DNA of 23,510 nt from CAZMMV01 sp964637035 (GCA_964637035.1 CAZWTU010000019.1:1-23510), one strand, 5' to 3'; shown: positions 1-7,689, counted from the stretch's first letter. Numbers and translations: made by a program. Notes: a model not told the origin generated them from the sequence alone.

Positions 1-103
1 TATTTCCATCCCTTGTATATAGAAATTTATCTTTTATATCTATTACATTTACAAACTCTTGAGCTGTTTGTTTTTTACTATCTATCTTTTCCTTCTTTTT
101 CAT
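1..103 (-). CDS. VirB4-like conjugation ATPase, N-terminus only (partial)
   Basis: The gene starts with ATG at 103 behind a strong AAGGAGG (120-114) and runs off the left edge, so only 34 codons are visible. The N-terminus is Lys-rich and then reads TAQEFVNVIDIKDKFLYTRDG. From memory, VirB4/TraE-type ATPases of Firmicutes conjugative elements begin in this way, with a short basic lead followed by a strand such as xxFLYTRDGY. VirB4 is the conserved ATPase that energises type IV secretion. The ribosome binding site overlaps the stop codon of the pseudopilin-like gene just upstream, so it looks like part of the same operon. No Walker motif is in view, so the family call rests on a short N-terminal resemblance and on the conjugation context. 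Confidence 0.55.
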   Translation of the reverse strand, partial: MKKKEKIDSKKQTAQEFVNVIDIKDKFLYTRDGN

Positions 104-117
104 ATAAGTTATCCTCC

Positions 118-666
118 TTAAAACTTAGCCATATATTCTGATTTAACTTTTAATCTAATGTTTAGTGGTGGTAGGTGATCCCATCCAAATGATAGTGGTA
201 CTTCTAAAGAGATATAGGAATCAGCTTCAAATACATGACCTTCAGAATTAGGTGCAAAGGGTGTATTTATTATATTTACTTCTAGATTAGAAAGCTTATA
301 TTCATATTCTCCTCCAGTTACTTTTACATGATGGAAATCTTCTATTCTTAAATCTAGGAGTTCATCTAATTTATTATAGACATCTCCTATATCTATCATT
401 TCTTCCCAACTATCTCCATCATCTGAATACTTATACCCCCCTGAATATCCTTCTCTTGAACTGCTATATACATTGTCATAGTTTTCTATGCTTAAAGATA
501 TAATGGAGGACTGAATAGCTTCCCTTACTGCGGAAGCTATAAGCTTGAGCCTAAGGTATTCTGATACTCCTGTAAAAATAATAAATAGGGCTAAAATTAT
601 GGATACTGTTAATGGTAATATACTTCCTTTATTTTCTTTTAACTTACTTATCAGTCTGATTTCCAA
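118..666 (-). CDS. TadE/TadG-like pseudopilin or pilus-associated membrane protein
   Basis: This 182-residue protein starts at TTG 666 behind GGAGG with a short spacer. It has a basic N-terminus (about 1-13), then KGSILPLTVSIILALF and one hydrophobic helix to about residue 35. The rest is a mainly polar domain likely outside the membrane. The arrangement of a basic head, a Gly before a hydrophobic helix and a soluble tail is that of Tad minor pilins (TadE/TadF/TadG), which a prepilin peptidase cleaves after the Gly. The typical Glu at +5 is not evident. It overlaps the DUF4320-like gene by 16 nt and directly precedes the virB4-like start, so it belongs to the Tad-like operon. No enzymatic motif is visible. 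The family assignment is inferred from layout and context. Confidence 0.55.
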   Translation of the reverse strand: MEIRLISKLKENKGSILPLTVSIILALFIIFTGVSEYLRLKLIASAVREAIQSSIISLSIENYDNVYSSSREGYSGGYKYSDDGDSWEEMIDIGDVYNKLDELLDLRIEDFHHVKVTGGEYEYKLSNLEVNIINTPFAPNSEGHVFEADSYISLEVPLSFGWDHLPPLNIRLKVKSEYMAKF

Positions 667-1061
667 TACACCTCCGATTTTCCTGTAGCTTTTGATCTTA
701 AGGGTATTGAAAAAGAACCAAAGTCTCCAAATAGTCCTATTTCAATATTACTTGTACACATTACTGATATGAGTTCATCTAACTGAACCTTATGAGATCC
801 AAGTGTATTTGCTTCCCATGAAACTGTTTCGATGTTTATTTCATTTACTATATGACTATAATCTATTTCTATCATTCCCTGGGTTTGTGATTCCCTAAGA
901 AGTTGATTTGCAAAGGTATTTAATCTATCTTTTGCTATAAATGCTGGAAACACCTTAATTCCTAGGGCTATTATCATCATTGCTATTAATATTAAAACTA
1001 CTATATCCAAATAACCTTCTCCTCTTTTATCTCTTGATAGTTTTTTTAATATTTTATCCAT
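651..1061 (-). CDS. DUF4320-like small pseudopilin
   Basis: I place the start at ATG 1061, not at the longer upstream frame. AGGAGG lies 9 nt before it inside the end of tadC, and the tadC stop and this start share a base (TAATG). That gives 136 residues. The N-terminus MDKILKKLSRDKRGEGYLD leads into one transmembrane helix (about 20-40), followed by a soluble domain. The basic head, the KRGEG boundary with acid a few residues on, and the helix match type IV/Tad pseudopilins. I recall DUF4320 proteins from clostridial conjugative elements looking like this, but that name is from memory. Its likely processing enzyme is the A24 peptidase encoded at 5809-6219. Confidence 0.6.
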   Translation of the reverse strand: MDKILKKLSRDKRGEGYLDIVVLILIAMMIIALGIKVFPAFIAKDRLNTFANQLLRESQTQGMIEIDYSHIVNEINIETVSWEANTLGSHKVQLDELISVMCTSNIEIGLFGDFGSFSIPLRSKATGKSEVYWKSD

Positions 1062-1930
1062 TAAAACATACCTCCTAGCCCTTGGAATACTGATATACCT
1101 ATAATTACTAAGTACATCATAAGTATACAACCCAACATTAGAAAAGAATATTTTCTTATTTTATTTGGTCTTTTAGATGCCTCATGTTTTAATCTTTGTA
1201 TTTCTAATGCTTTAAAATCATGGGATAATAGTTGAAAGAATACTAAAGCATCATCGCCTCTTATGACAGAGATAAGCCCTCTGACAACATCAGAGAGCAT
1301 TGGGCTTCCTATTCTAGTTTCAAATCTAGTTAATGCAGTTTCATAATTACCAGATTTCATATCTGCAGTGGTTATATTTAATTCCCTTTTCATTGTTTTG
1401 CCTGCATTCTTTTTGTATCTTTCTAAAATTAAAAGTACATCCCTTGTAGATTTTAATTCCTGGGTTATTTCCCTCGTAAACCTTGGCAATTCATATTCTA
1501 TTTTTAATTTTTCCTTGTCTAAAGTTTTACCTAGCTTTCTACTTTCTTTAAAATATGTTCTTATGGATATTACTAATAGTATTGGCATTCCAATTGGCAA
1601 AAATAAAGATAAAGGTATAGATAACATTAAAGGAATTGAAGTCTTAATCCATATGGTTGAAATATGTTTTTCAGGTGTTTCATTTATTCCTGCAGTTTTT
1701 AATCTGGCTAATAGCTTTTTCCTTTTATAATCATCTATCCTAATAAACTTTGATATTTCACTACCAAGTATATCTAGTAAAATATCTATTTTATATATTT
1801 TTTTATCTTTTCCGTAAAAAGCTATAATAGTTTTAGATGCCTGAATTGTAGGTAGTTTTAGTGTTTGTGCAACTATTAGATATACTCCAAAGGAGAAAAG
1901 TAATGCTGAAGAATATATTATTATTTTCAT
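1061..1930 (-). CDS. tadC: TadC-like pilus assembly membrane protein
   Basis: This 289-residue protein starts with ATG behind GGGGG. Hydrophobic stretches lie at about 3-22, 100-130 (two close helices) and 262-285. They flank a long polar cytoplasmic segment containing LKSTRDVLLILERYKKNAG and RIGSPMLSDVVRGLISVIRG. This is the layout of the GspF/TadB/TadC inner-membrane platform family, which couples the TadA ATPase to pilus subunit assembly. It lies 15 nt after tadB and is translationally coupled to the DUF4320-like gene. TadC rather than TadB is chosen from gene order (tadA-tadB-tadC) and is not independently proven. Confidence is good for a T2SSF-like platform protein and lower for the exact letter. 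Confidence 0.65.
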   Translation of the reverse strand: MKIIIYSSALLFSFGVYLIVAQTLKLPTIQASKTIIAFYGKDKKIYKIDILLDILGSEISKFIRIDDYKRKKLLARLKTAGINETPEKHISTIWIKTSIPLMLSIPLSLFLPIGMPILLVISIRTYFKESRKLGKTLDKEKLKIEYELPRFTREITQELKSTRDVLLILERYKKNAGKTMKRELNITTADMKSGNYETALTRFETRIGSPMLSDVVRGLISVIRGDDALVFFQLLSHDFKALEIQRLKHEASKRPNKIRKYSFLMLGCILMMYLVIIGISVFQGLGGMF

Positions 1931-1945
1931 TTTGTCCCCCTTTCA

Positions 1946-2878
1946 TCAACTCTTATATTCTATAGGTCTAGTAAGCCTTATAACTGCTCCTAGGGAAATA
2001 AAGATAACCAGTATACATATGGCCAATATCCCATGACCAATAGGTGTGTGCATCAATATGTCATACCAGTCCTTATTTAAAACTCTGATCAAAGGGATAT
2101 TTGCTATTAATAAAATTACCATGGTTAAAAACTCTTTCATAGGTTCAAATAACATATTATCTAGTTCTCCTGATACTATTCTTGTATCAGATAGCTTTGT
2201 TAATATGGGAACTAAAGTTGTCTTTAAGTTCTTATTATCCTGACATGCTATTAGTGCATTACACCACTCTTCAAATATTTCATTTTGTATTTTGGACCTT
2301 AGATTTTCTATTGCTAATTTAGTATTAGAAGTGATTAATTTTGTTTGACTTAAGAAAAAAATAAAGACCTGAGAAATAGGTGGATTTAAGTAATCTATGT
2401 TTTCTTCTACTGCCAATATAATATCTTCAGATCTAATGTATGAAGTTGTGATAGTTGATAATGCTGTTTCCAATTCTTCATTTATTTGTCTTTTATAAGA
2501 ATTAGAATTATATATTACAAACCAAAATGGAACTAATCCTAGCCCTATAGATAATATTGGTATTAAGAATAAGTTACCTAAAGATATAGATACTACTGTT
2601 CCTGTTATAAATAATATTGATGAAATTATCCACACTAAACTTATCTTTTCTTCTTTTCCCATCATTCCTAATATTGATTTAGACTCATCTACTATTTTTC
2701 TTATACCTTTTCCTTTATTCTTTTTAGACTGTTTTTTTATCTTAGATTTGATATCTGTTTTTTCTTTACTTAAATTTTTAGCAATATCTTCAGCTAATTC
2801 TATAAATGAAATATTTAATACTTTAAATAATCCAAATAAAAGAATTAAAAATGATATTACTTTTAATAATCTTTCCAA
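1946..2878 (-). CDS. tadB: TadB-like pilus assembly membrane protein
   Basis: This 310-residue protein starts with TTG at 2878, behind GGGGTG with a 7-nt spacer. There is an N-terminal helix (about 5-25), a very Lys-rich linker (about 38-62), a pair of helices (about 80-122), a cytoplasmic domain with many conserved-looking polar helices, and two C-terminal helices (about 250-305). TadB proteins have this plan, and the gene lies directly downstream of the TadA-type ATPase. The product is expected in the cytoplasmic membrane as half of the assembly platform, with TadC as partner. Sequence signatures of the family are weak, so the call rests on topology, length and position. Confidence 0.65.
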   Translation of the reverse strand: MERLLKVISFLILLFGLFKVLNISFIELAEDIAKNLSKEKTDIKSKIKKQSKKNKGKGIRKIVDESKSILGMMGKEEKISLVWIISSILFITGTVVSISLGNLFLIPILSIGLGLVPFWFVIYNSNSYKRQINEELETALSTITTSYIRSEDIILAVEENIDYLNPPISQVFIFFLSQTKLITSNTKLAIENLRSKIQNEIFEEWCNALIACQDNKNLKTTLVPILTKLSDTRIVSGELDNMLFEPMKEFLTMVILLIANIPLIRVLNKDWYDILMHTPIGHGILAICILVIFISLGAVIRLTRPIEYKS

Positions 2879-2896
2879 GGTATTTCACCCCTATCT

Positions 2897-4225
2897 TTAA
2901 AAGTTTTGAATCATCTTTTTAGGCATTCCATTTTCAAGTAATCTCTTTTTTAGCCTTTCTGATATATTGTTAATTTTCTGGAACTCTCCTATTATTTCCT
3001 TTTTACCTTCTACTTCTACTACATCTGCCACATTAAATTTATATAAAGTTCTTATTTTTCTTTCTCCTGTAGGAAATATTTCACATTCTGTTATCTCCAT
3101 TATCTTTCTTGACTTATCTTCTAGTTTTCTAGTAAACACTACTATTGGAAAAGCTTCTGTTACTAAGTTGTATAATGTTTCATCTTTCATATCATATTTT
3201 AATTTACATAGGGTGACCATTCTTCCATAGGTAGCTTCACAGGAATTAGCATGAATAGTAGTTAAAACACCATGACCAGTACGAGCTGCTTCTTGAGACG
3301 CAAATGCTTCTGCTGATTTCATTTCACCTACTACTATAATATCTGGATTAGATGTTAAGGAATATTCTAGAAGTGTTTCTTGATTTATAATTTCCTTTGG
3401 ATTCTCACTATCCTTAGTCACTGTATGGACTACATCATTTAAAATATTTCCTTTATCATCTCGTTTAATTAATGTAAATTCCCTTACATTGTTTTCTATG
3501 GTATATATTCTTCTATCATTTGGAATTACTGATAATATTCCATCAAGTAAAGTAGTTTTACCTGAGTTAGTTGCCCCTGCAATACATATAGATATTCCAT
3601 ATCTAACCATGGCCTCTAGACTATCTAACATTTGTTTTGTAGCTGTTCCTTTTTCTATAAAATCCTTTGGTCCTAATTTCTTAGGATTAACTATTCTTAT
3701 AGAAGCTACTACTCCTACTTCCTTATCTATTATCGGTGGAGCAAAGGCTGTTATTCTTACATTTCCAGCACCAACCAAGTGTCCCCTAACTACTGGATTA
3801 GAATAATCTAATATCATTCCTGATGTCTGCAGGAGTCTTCTAACTACATCCAATGCATGACTGGGAGATGAGAACTTTTCATCTGATGTTATTTCATCTC
3901 CGTTGGAGAGATTGATCTTAATATCCTCCCAGGAGTTAATATTTATTTCTTCTACATTTCTCGAATATAAATATGGGGTTAGAAATGAGAACTCTGACAT
4001 TTCTTGATAGATCTTTGCAATTAGTTCTTGTGTTGTACATCCTTCTACTGAAAGATGATAATCCATTAGATATTTTGAAATGTACATCTTTAATTGTCGA
4101 ACTTGTGCTTCTTTATTATCTACAACAAAGGATGAATATTTAGATGAAATATATTCTTGTACATCTTTTAATACTTCTTCAAATTCATTATCTTTTGTTT
4201 GAAAAAATAGAGCTGCTTTATTCAT
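2897..4225 (-). CDS. tadA: TadA/CpaF-family secretion ATPase (VirB11 superfamily)
   Basis: This 442-residue protein starts with ATG behind GGAGG and overlaps the tadZ-like stop by 8 nt. Walker A is GATNSGKTT (about 217-225). An acidic box follows at YTIENNVRE (Glu about 244). The Walker B-type strand is NPDIIVVGEM (Glu about 301), followed by GHGVLTTIHANS with the His-box His at about 325. These are the ordered motifs of GspE/VirB11-type hexameric ATPases, and the N-terminal region of about 200 residues is typical of CpaF/TadA. In Tad systems it powers pilus assembly at the membrane platform. VirB11-type ATPases are usually missing from Gram-positive conjugation systems, so its place beside virB4-like and virB3-like genes is notable. 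All key residues are present. Confidence 0.9.
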   Translation of the reverse strand: MNKAALFFQTKDNEFEEVLKDVQEYISSKYSSFVVDNKEAQVRQLKMYISKYLMDYHLSVEGCTTQELIAKIYQEMSEFSFLTPYLYSRNVEEININSWEDIKINLSNGDEITSDEKFSSPSHALDVVRRLLQTSGMILDYSNPVVRGHLVGAGNVRITAFAPPIIDKEVGVVASIRIVNPKKLGPKDFIEKGTATKQMLDSLEAMVRYGISICIAGATNSGKTTLLDGILSVIPNDRRIYTIENNVREFTLIKRDDKGNILNDVVHTVTKDSENPKEIINQETLLEYSLTSNPDIIVVGEMKSAEAFASQEAARTGHGVLTTIHANSCEATYGRMVTLCKLKYDMKDETLYNLVTEAFPIVVFTRKLEDKSRKIMEITECEIFPTGERKIRTLYKFNVADVVEVEGKKEIIGEFQKINNISERLKKRLLENGMPKKMIQNF

Positions 4226-5066
4226 AGAAGATTCCTCCCATTATTTTATTTAATTCATCATTAAATTTCACACTATTTTTATCCCTAAGACTTTCAAATA
4301 GCTTTCCATCTGCATATTGTTCTTCTATTTCTAAAGTATTTGGTAAAAATATATTACTACCTCTTAAAACTTCATTTACAATGTCACTTCCTTGGAAATC
4401 CTTAGTATTTGAAATTACTCTTAAATGCTCTTCTGACTTGAATTTTTGGTCCATGAGTAGAAGCAAAGTCGATTTAAAATATGAAAGCCCTTTAAAATCA
4501 GCAGTTGAAAGTCTTATGACTTTATCAGCTAATTCAAGGGCTGTTATAGTAAGTATACTCTCCGTTAAAATACTAGAGCAATCTATTATAATGTAATCTA
4601 CTAAATGTCTTAAAAGGATGAGTAAATCAATTACTCTTTCCTTAGTATATTCTGAATAGGTAAAGGGATTTTCTCCTTTTTGATGACCTATTAAAGCTAT
4701 ATGTTCATAGTTCCTTATTGTAATTGAATTTTCTAAAATGGAGTCTTGATCTATAATAGGATTAGCAAATATCTTTCCAAGTGATTTATCATTTTCTTTT
4801 AGTTTTGGTAAAACAATTGGAATGGTTGGACAAAATACATCATCATGAATAATCATTACATTTTTCTTTTTACTCCCTAATTCTTTTGCTATTTTTAATG
4901 CTAAAGTTGTTTTACCACTTCCAGGACTACCCCATATGGCTATTATCTTGTTGTCATTTCTTAATATATTCTTATTCTTCTGGCTTTTCTTCTTCAGCTT
5001 CAATCTTTTCTGAGCTTTCTGGTTTCTCTTCTTCTTGGGTATTTTCAATTTCTTCAGTTTCTCCAT
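4218..5066 (-). CDS. TadZ/CpaE-like MinD-family ATPase
   Basis: I place the start at ATG 5066, 9 nt after AGGAGG (5081-5076); TTG 5069 is an alternative. The product is about 282 residues. A strongly basic tail (about 1-35, mostly Lys/Arg) precedes IIAIWGSPGSGKTTLA, a clear P-loop near residues 46-53. YIIIDCSSILTES is a likely Walker B-type strand. CpaE/TadZ proteins are MinD-like ATPases that position Tad pili, and this gene lies between the cpaB-like and tadA genes as in many Tad loci. The basic tail is encoded in about 95 nt that also encode the acidic tail of the CpaB-like protein in another frame. The ATPase call is firm. The TadZ role is inferred from position. Confidence 0.75.
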   Translation of the reverse strand: MEKLKKLKIPKKKRNQKAQKRLKLKKKSQKNKNILRNDNKIIAIWGSPGSGKTTLALKIAKELGSKKKNVMIIHDDVFCPTIPIVLPKLKENDKSLGKIFANPIIDQDSILENSITIRNYEHIALIGHQKGENPFTYSEYTKERVIDLLILLRHLVDYIIIDCSSILTESILTITALELADKVIRLSTADFKGLSYFKSTLLLLMDQKFKSEEHLRVISNTKDFQGSDIVNEVLRGSNIFLPNTLEIEEQYADGKLFESLRDKNSVKFNDELNKIMGGIFYE

Positions 5067-5784
5067 CAATTTCTTCCTCCTCTAGCTCTTCTAGTAATAG
5101 CAAATATTCTTCTTGAATTTTTAAATATTCATTTGCATTCCTTTCTTCACCTCTAAAAACTAAAGCCATATGAATATTTCCATTCTGTTCTTGTTCTACT
5201 AATTTTTCTGCCTGCACTGGATCTACAGATAATGTAACTGTGGATGGAAGCTCCTCTTTTACACCTTCAAGGTCTTTTCCTTCCTTAGATATAACTGATA
5301 AGATTTTTACATATCTTAGTTCAGGTATTATACTTGGTTTATCACCATCGTCACTAGTAGAAATAATTGAAATAATATCTCCTTCTTTTAATTTACCTGA
5401 CAGTCCGGATGCTAAGGACTTTATAGTTATTGATAAAGCCATGTTTTCGTCCTTTAAAGAGTAATTGTCACTATTATCTTCAGCAGATACCTTTGAATTT
5501 AAAAAATAATCATCCTTAAATATATCAACAGTTGCATATTTACCTATTAAATCCTGCTGTTCTTTTATAATATCCTGTGGTAAATTATATCCTCCTACTT
5601 TTACTTTGATTATTTTATCTTGACCTATTATTTCTCCCTTTTTAATCGTTTTAGTGGCCCTTACAATTGTTTCCTGAGATTTCATCTGCTTATTCAAAAA
5701 CGGTGTAACTCCAAAACTAAGTATTAGAGCTAGAATAATACTAGCTAATCCTAATACTGTCCTATTTTTCATGAACTTTTTCAT
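4972..5784 (-). CDS. CpaB/RcpC-like SAF-domain pilus assembly protein
   Basis: This 270-residue protein starts with ATG 5784. An AAGGAGG lies 13 nt upstream, which is a long spacer. There is an N-terminal membrane anchor (about 9-29), then a SAF-type segment, IVRATKTIKKGEIIGQDKI (about 40-58), continuing to about 105 with GKYATVDIFKDDYF. A second beta-rich region spans about 115-220. CpaB/RcpC proteins carry the same anchor plus SAF fold and help build the Tad secretin or stabilise the pilus. Firmicutes lack a secretin, so its role here is unclear. The last 50 residues are almost all Glu with Pro, an unusual acidic tail that overlaps the basic start of the next gene. Confidence 0.75.
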   Translation of the reverse strand: MKKFMKNRTVLGLASIILALILSFGVTPFLNKQMKSQETIVRATKTIKKGEIIGQDKIIKVKVGGYNLPQDIIKEQQDLIGKYATVDIFKDDYFLNSKVSAEDNSDNYSLKDENMALSITIKSLASGLSGKLKEGDIISIISTSDDGDKPSIIPELRYVKILSVISKEGKDLEGVKEELPSTVTLSVDPVQAEKLVEQEQNGNIHMALVFRGEERNANEYLKIQEEYLLLLEELEEEEIDGETEEIENTQEEEKPESSEKIEAEEEKPEE

Positions 5785-5808
5785 ATTTATACGCCTGCCT
5801 CCTTTTAG

Positions 5809-6219
5809 TTAAAGTAGCAAAATTATTATACTTCCTATTGCTAAATATGGTGCTAATGCTACTAATTCTTTACTCTGCTTTTTTAAGATCAAAGAAAATA
5901 TTGTTGATATTAGTAAAGCAATTATTATAGCTAAAACTCCTTTTGTAAATCCCAAGAAAAATCCTATGGATCCTACCAATTTTATATCTCCACCACCTAT
6001 AGAGTTTTCATTAAAGAATATTGGAATTATAAATGGGATTGGTAAGATTATCAGCCCTAACATTGATTGGGTAATATTTAAATTTGATAAAAAGGCTAAA
6101 ACTATTATAGCTAGATGTACTTTATCTGGAATAATCCTTTTTTTGTAATCATAGATCCCTGCATATATTATTATAATTATAAATAAAATGTTTTTAAATA
6201 TCATCATATCTAATACCAT
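5809..6219 (-). CDS. A24 prepilin peptidase (CpaA/TadV-like)
   Basis: This hydrophobic protein of 136 residues has about five to six membrane helices. Both catalytic Asp sites of A24 aspartic peptidases are present: YDYKKRIIPD (Asp about 24) and GGGDIKL (the GxGD motif, Asp about 78). The length fits the short CpaA/TadV form, which has the peptidase core and no methyltransferase domain. It should cleave the leader peptides of the pseudopilin-like proteins encoded at 118-666 and 651-1061, inside the cytoplasmic membrane. Its ATG overlaps the end of the VirB3-like gene and has no clear ribosome binding site, which suggests translational coupling. A second start, ATG 6207, is possible. Confidence 0.85.
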   Translation of the reverse strand: MVLDMMIFKNILFIIIIIYAGIYDYKKRIIPDKVHLAIIVLAFLSNLNITQSMLGLIILPIPFIIPIFFNENSIGGGDIKLVGSIGFFLGFTKGVLAIIIALLISTIFSLILKKQSKELVALAPYLAIGSIIILLL

Positions 6220-6527
6220 TCATCTTGATACTTATATGGATAGTATTTCTGTGATTTAGCATATCTGAGCATATTTTTGATCTGATCAACTACTGATAGA
6301 TTTGTTATATCTTTGGTTAGCATCATTATGCTTCCACCAACAGATACTAATATAAAGACTATACAGAACATCATATTCTTAGTGAAAATATAAACCAGAA
6401 AATCAATTACCCCTGTAAACATATTGAATATCAATGCTTTAATTGCCTCATCTTTCCCAAACCCCTCCCAAAGCTCATTTCTTTCTTTTAATCCTAAAGG
6501 AATGTATAGCAAATTAGAATCTTCCAT
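6210..6527 (-). CDS. PrgI/VirB3-like conjugation membrane protein
   Basis: I place the start at ATG 6527, 8 nt after GGAGG (6540-6536). The longer frame begins at a GTG that overlaps this site. The 105-residue product has a polar head with IPLGLKERNELWEGFG, two helices (about 35-75), and a tail reading VVDQIKNMLRYAKSQKYYPY. Two close helices followed by a basic-aromatic tail of this kind (xxDxxxxxxRFxxxQKxYxY) are characteristic of PrgI/VirB3-type partners of VirB4 in Gram-positive type IV secretion, from memory of that family. It is the first gene of the Tad-like run and sits directly behind an intrinsic terminator. It links this cluster to conjugation rather than to an ordinary pilus. Confidence 0.55.
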   Translation of the reverse strand: MEDSNLLYIPLGLKERNELWEGFGKDEAIKALIFNMFTGVIDFLVYIFTKNMMFCIVFILVSVGGSIMMLTKDITNLSVVDQIKNMLRYAKSQKYYPYKYQDEWY

Positions 6528-6553
6528 TTTCTTCACCTCCTAAAATTGGCATT

Positions 6554-6582
6554 AAAAAAGCACTTCAATTAAGAAGTGCTTT
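6554..6582 (-). terminator. Intrinsic terminator in front of the Tad-like operon
   Basis: A perfect 10-bp inverted repeat (AAAGCACTTC / GAAGTGCTTT) with a 6-nt loop is followed on the minus strand by six T. It lies 8 nt after the stop of a 41-codon ORF and only about 14 nt before the ribosome binding site of the next gene. No promoter fits between it and that gene, so it may act as an attenuator or need antitermination. Confidence 0.8.
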
Positions 6583-6590
6583 AGCTGGTA

Positions 6591-6716
6591 TTAAATTAAT
6601 AAAGATACTTTTCCAATACTATTTCTAATAGAAAAGTTTTTAGTTGAATAGTTAGTAATTTCCTCTTGTTCTTTGTTTTTGCTAGTTTTATTCAAGTCCT
6701 TATTAGTGTTGGGCAT
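6591..6716 (-). CDS. Possible 41-aa protein, TnpW-like fragment
   Basis: An open frame of 41 codons starts at ATG 6716 and stops 8 nt before the intrinsic terminator. The product begins MPNTNKDLNKTSKNKEQEE and ends NFSIRNSIGKVSLLI. The polar head followed by a short strand with IGKVS recalls, loosely and from memory, the small TnpW-type proteins of clostridial mobile elements, but their C-terminal half is missing here. No good ribosome binding site precedes the ATG. The tight spacing to the terminator is the main support for it being a gene or a gene remnant. Confidence 0.3.
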   Translation of the reverse strand: MPNTNKDLNKTSKNKEQEEITNYSTKNFSIRNSIGKVSLLI

Positions 6717-6791
6717 AACGATACTTATATAATCATTATGACAAACTGTGTAGTGTTAAAATTTAATAGTCCAATAACTACCCTTATTATT

Positions 6792-7136
6792 TTATTGTCC
6801 TGTTGAAATTTTTATTACATCAAGGTATTGAGGGTCTAATCCTTTAATACCAAGTATTTCTAACTCTTCTTCAGTTACTTCAAATTTTTCACCGTTAGAA
6901 GTTCTTTGAATAGCAGTAGCAAGTATCTCGCCAAGGATATCTCCGATTTCTATATCTGTCATGTTAGGAAATAGATTTTCCCTATACTTTAAATCATACC
7001 CTATGGCAAATTCCGGAGTCCTTTCAGTTAAATCATTATCGATTGAATTATTTGAATTACATGAAGTTAATAGAGTACTGCTTAGTATTAACACAAGCAC
7101 CATTGTCAAAGGAAACAATCTTCTTAATCTTTTCAC
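6792..7136 (-). CDS. Small lipoprotein of unknown function
   Basis: This 114-residue protein starts at GTG 7136 behind an AAAGGA-type site about 10 nt upstream. The N-terminus is a lipoprotein signal: MKRLRRLF, a hydrophobic stretch, then the lipobox LLTSC with the Cys near 26. The Asn/Ser-rich linker and the 80-residue mature domain should be anchored on the outer face of the membrane. The mature part (TPEFAIGYDLKYRENLFPNM, then an acidic helix) matches no family I recognise. It lies in the accessory island and is separated from the neighbouring gene by about 170 bp, so it may have its own promoter. Confidence 0.65.
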   Translation of the reverse strand: MKRLRRLFPLTMVLVLILSSTLLTSCNSNNSIDNDLTERTPEFAIGYDLKYRENLFPNMTDIEIGDILGEILATAIQRTSNGEKFEVTEEELEILGIKGLDPQYLDVIKISTGQ

Positions 7137-7305
7137 AAAATATCATCCTTTCTTAATGAATTTTTATATTCTTTTATATTTTTCATACCCAATAATGAAT
7201 GGCATCAAGATAAATATCCTTACCAAATAATAAATAGTTGAAAGAGAACTGGAAGAACTTAAAGTAAAATTACTAATAATAAGGATATTTCTATAAATTA
7301 GTTCA
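7137..7305. repeat. Intergenic region with a long-range inverted repeat
   Basis: An 11-bp perfect inverted repeat, AAATATCCTTA (7212-7222) and TAAGGATATTT (7280-7290), is separated by 57 nt. A minus-strand frame of about 56 codons crosses the region and ends near 7164. It encodes a short hydrophobic stretch but lacks a ribosome binding site. I see no convincing promoter or gene. Confidence 0.35.
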
Positions 7306-7689
7306 TCATTTATCCTTAGGAGTTGCAATAGCAATTATTAAGCCTATAATAGATGGAATCAAATAATAGTAAAAAGATTCCAATATGGAAGGTTTTATTT
7401 CGCTAATTATACTTGAATTATATCTTATTGAGCTTAGAGAATTTATGAAAAATGAATATAACATAAACAATAAAAGCGAAGTCATAGTAACATAAATGCT
7501 TTTTTTGTAGCCAATTTTAGAAATCATATTGGCATGAACTATGATAAGCATGATGTATCTTATCCCAAGTGGAATGATCATCATAAATCTAATATTCACA
7601 TTACCAGAAGACATAAAAATAAGACTTACTAAATGGGCACCTAATATCACTTTCCATATGGCAATTAACCATTTTATTTCTTTTTTCAT
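7306..7689 (-). CDS. Small four-helix membrane protein, unknown
   Basis: This 127-residue protein starts at ATG 7689, with AAAGGAGA close upstream. It is almost entirely hydrophobic. Four likely membrane helices lie at about 7-27, 34-54, 62-84 and 103-122, with a basic cytoplasmic N-terminus (MKKEIKW). There are no catalytic or metal-binding residues in a recognisable pattern. It lies in the accessory island between a lipoprotein gene and a BNR-repeat membrane protein gene, with a possible 14-codon leader peptide upstream. I do not recognise the family. A small regulator or immunity-type membrane protein is possible but unsupported. Confidence 0.6.
   Translation of the reverse strand: MKKEIKWLIAIWKVILGAHLVSLIFMSSGNVNIRFMMIIPLGIRYIMLIIVHANMISKIGYKKSIYVTMTSLLLFMLYSFFINSLSSIRYNSSIISEIKPSILESFYYYLIPSIIGLIIAIATPKDK

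Noticed and set aside
1062..1130. Longer frame upstream of the DUF4320-like gene
   Set aside because: It overlaps the end of tadC for 69 nt and lacks a ribosome binding site. ATG 1061 has AGGAGG at 9 nt.
7164..7334. A hydrophobic frame of about 56 codons after the small membrane protein gene
   Set aside because: It has no ribosome binding site and is AT-rich. It could be a frameshifted tail, but nothing supports translation.
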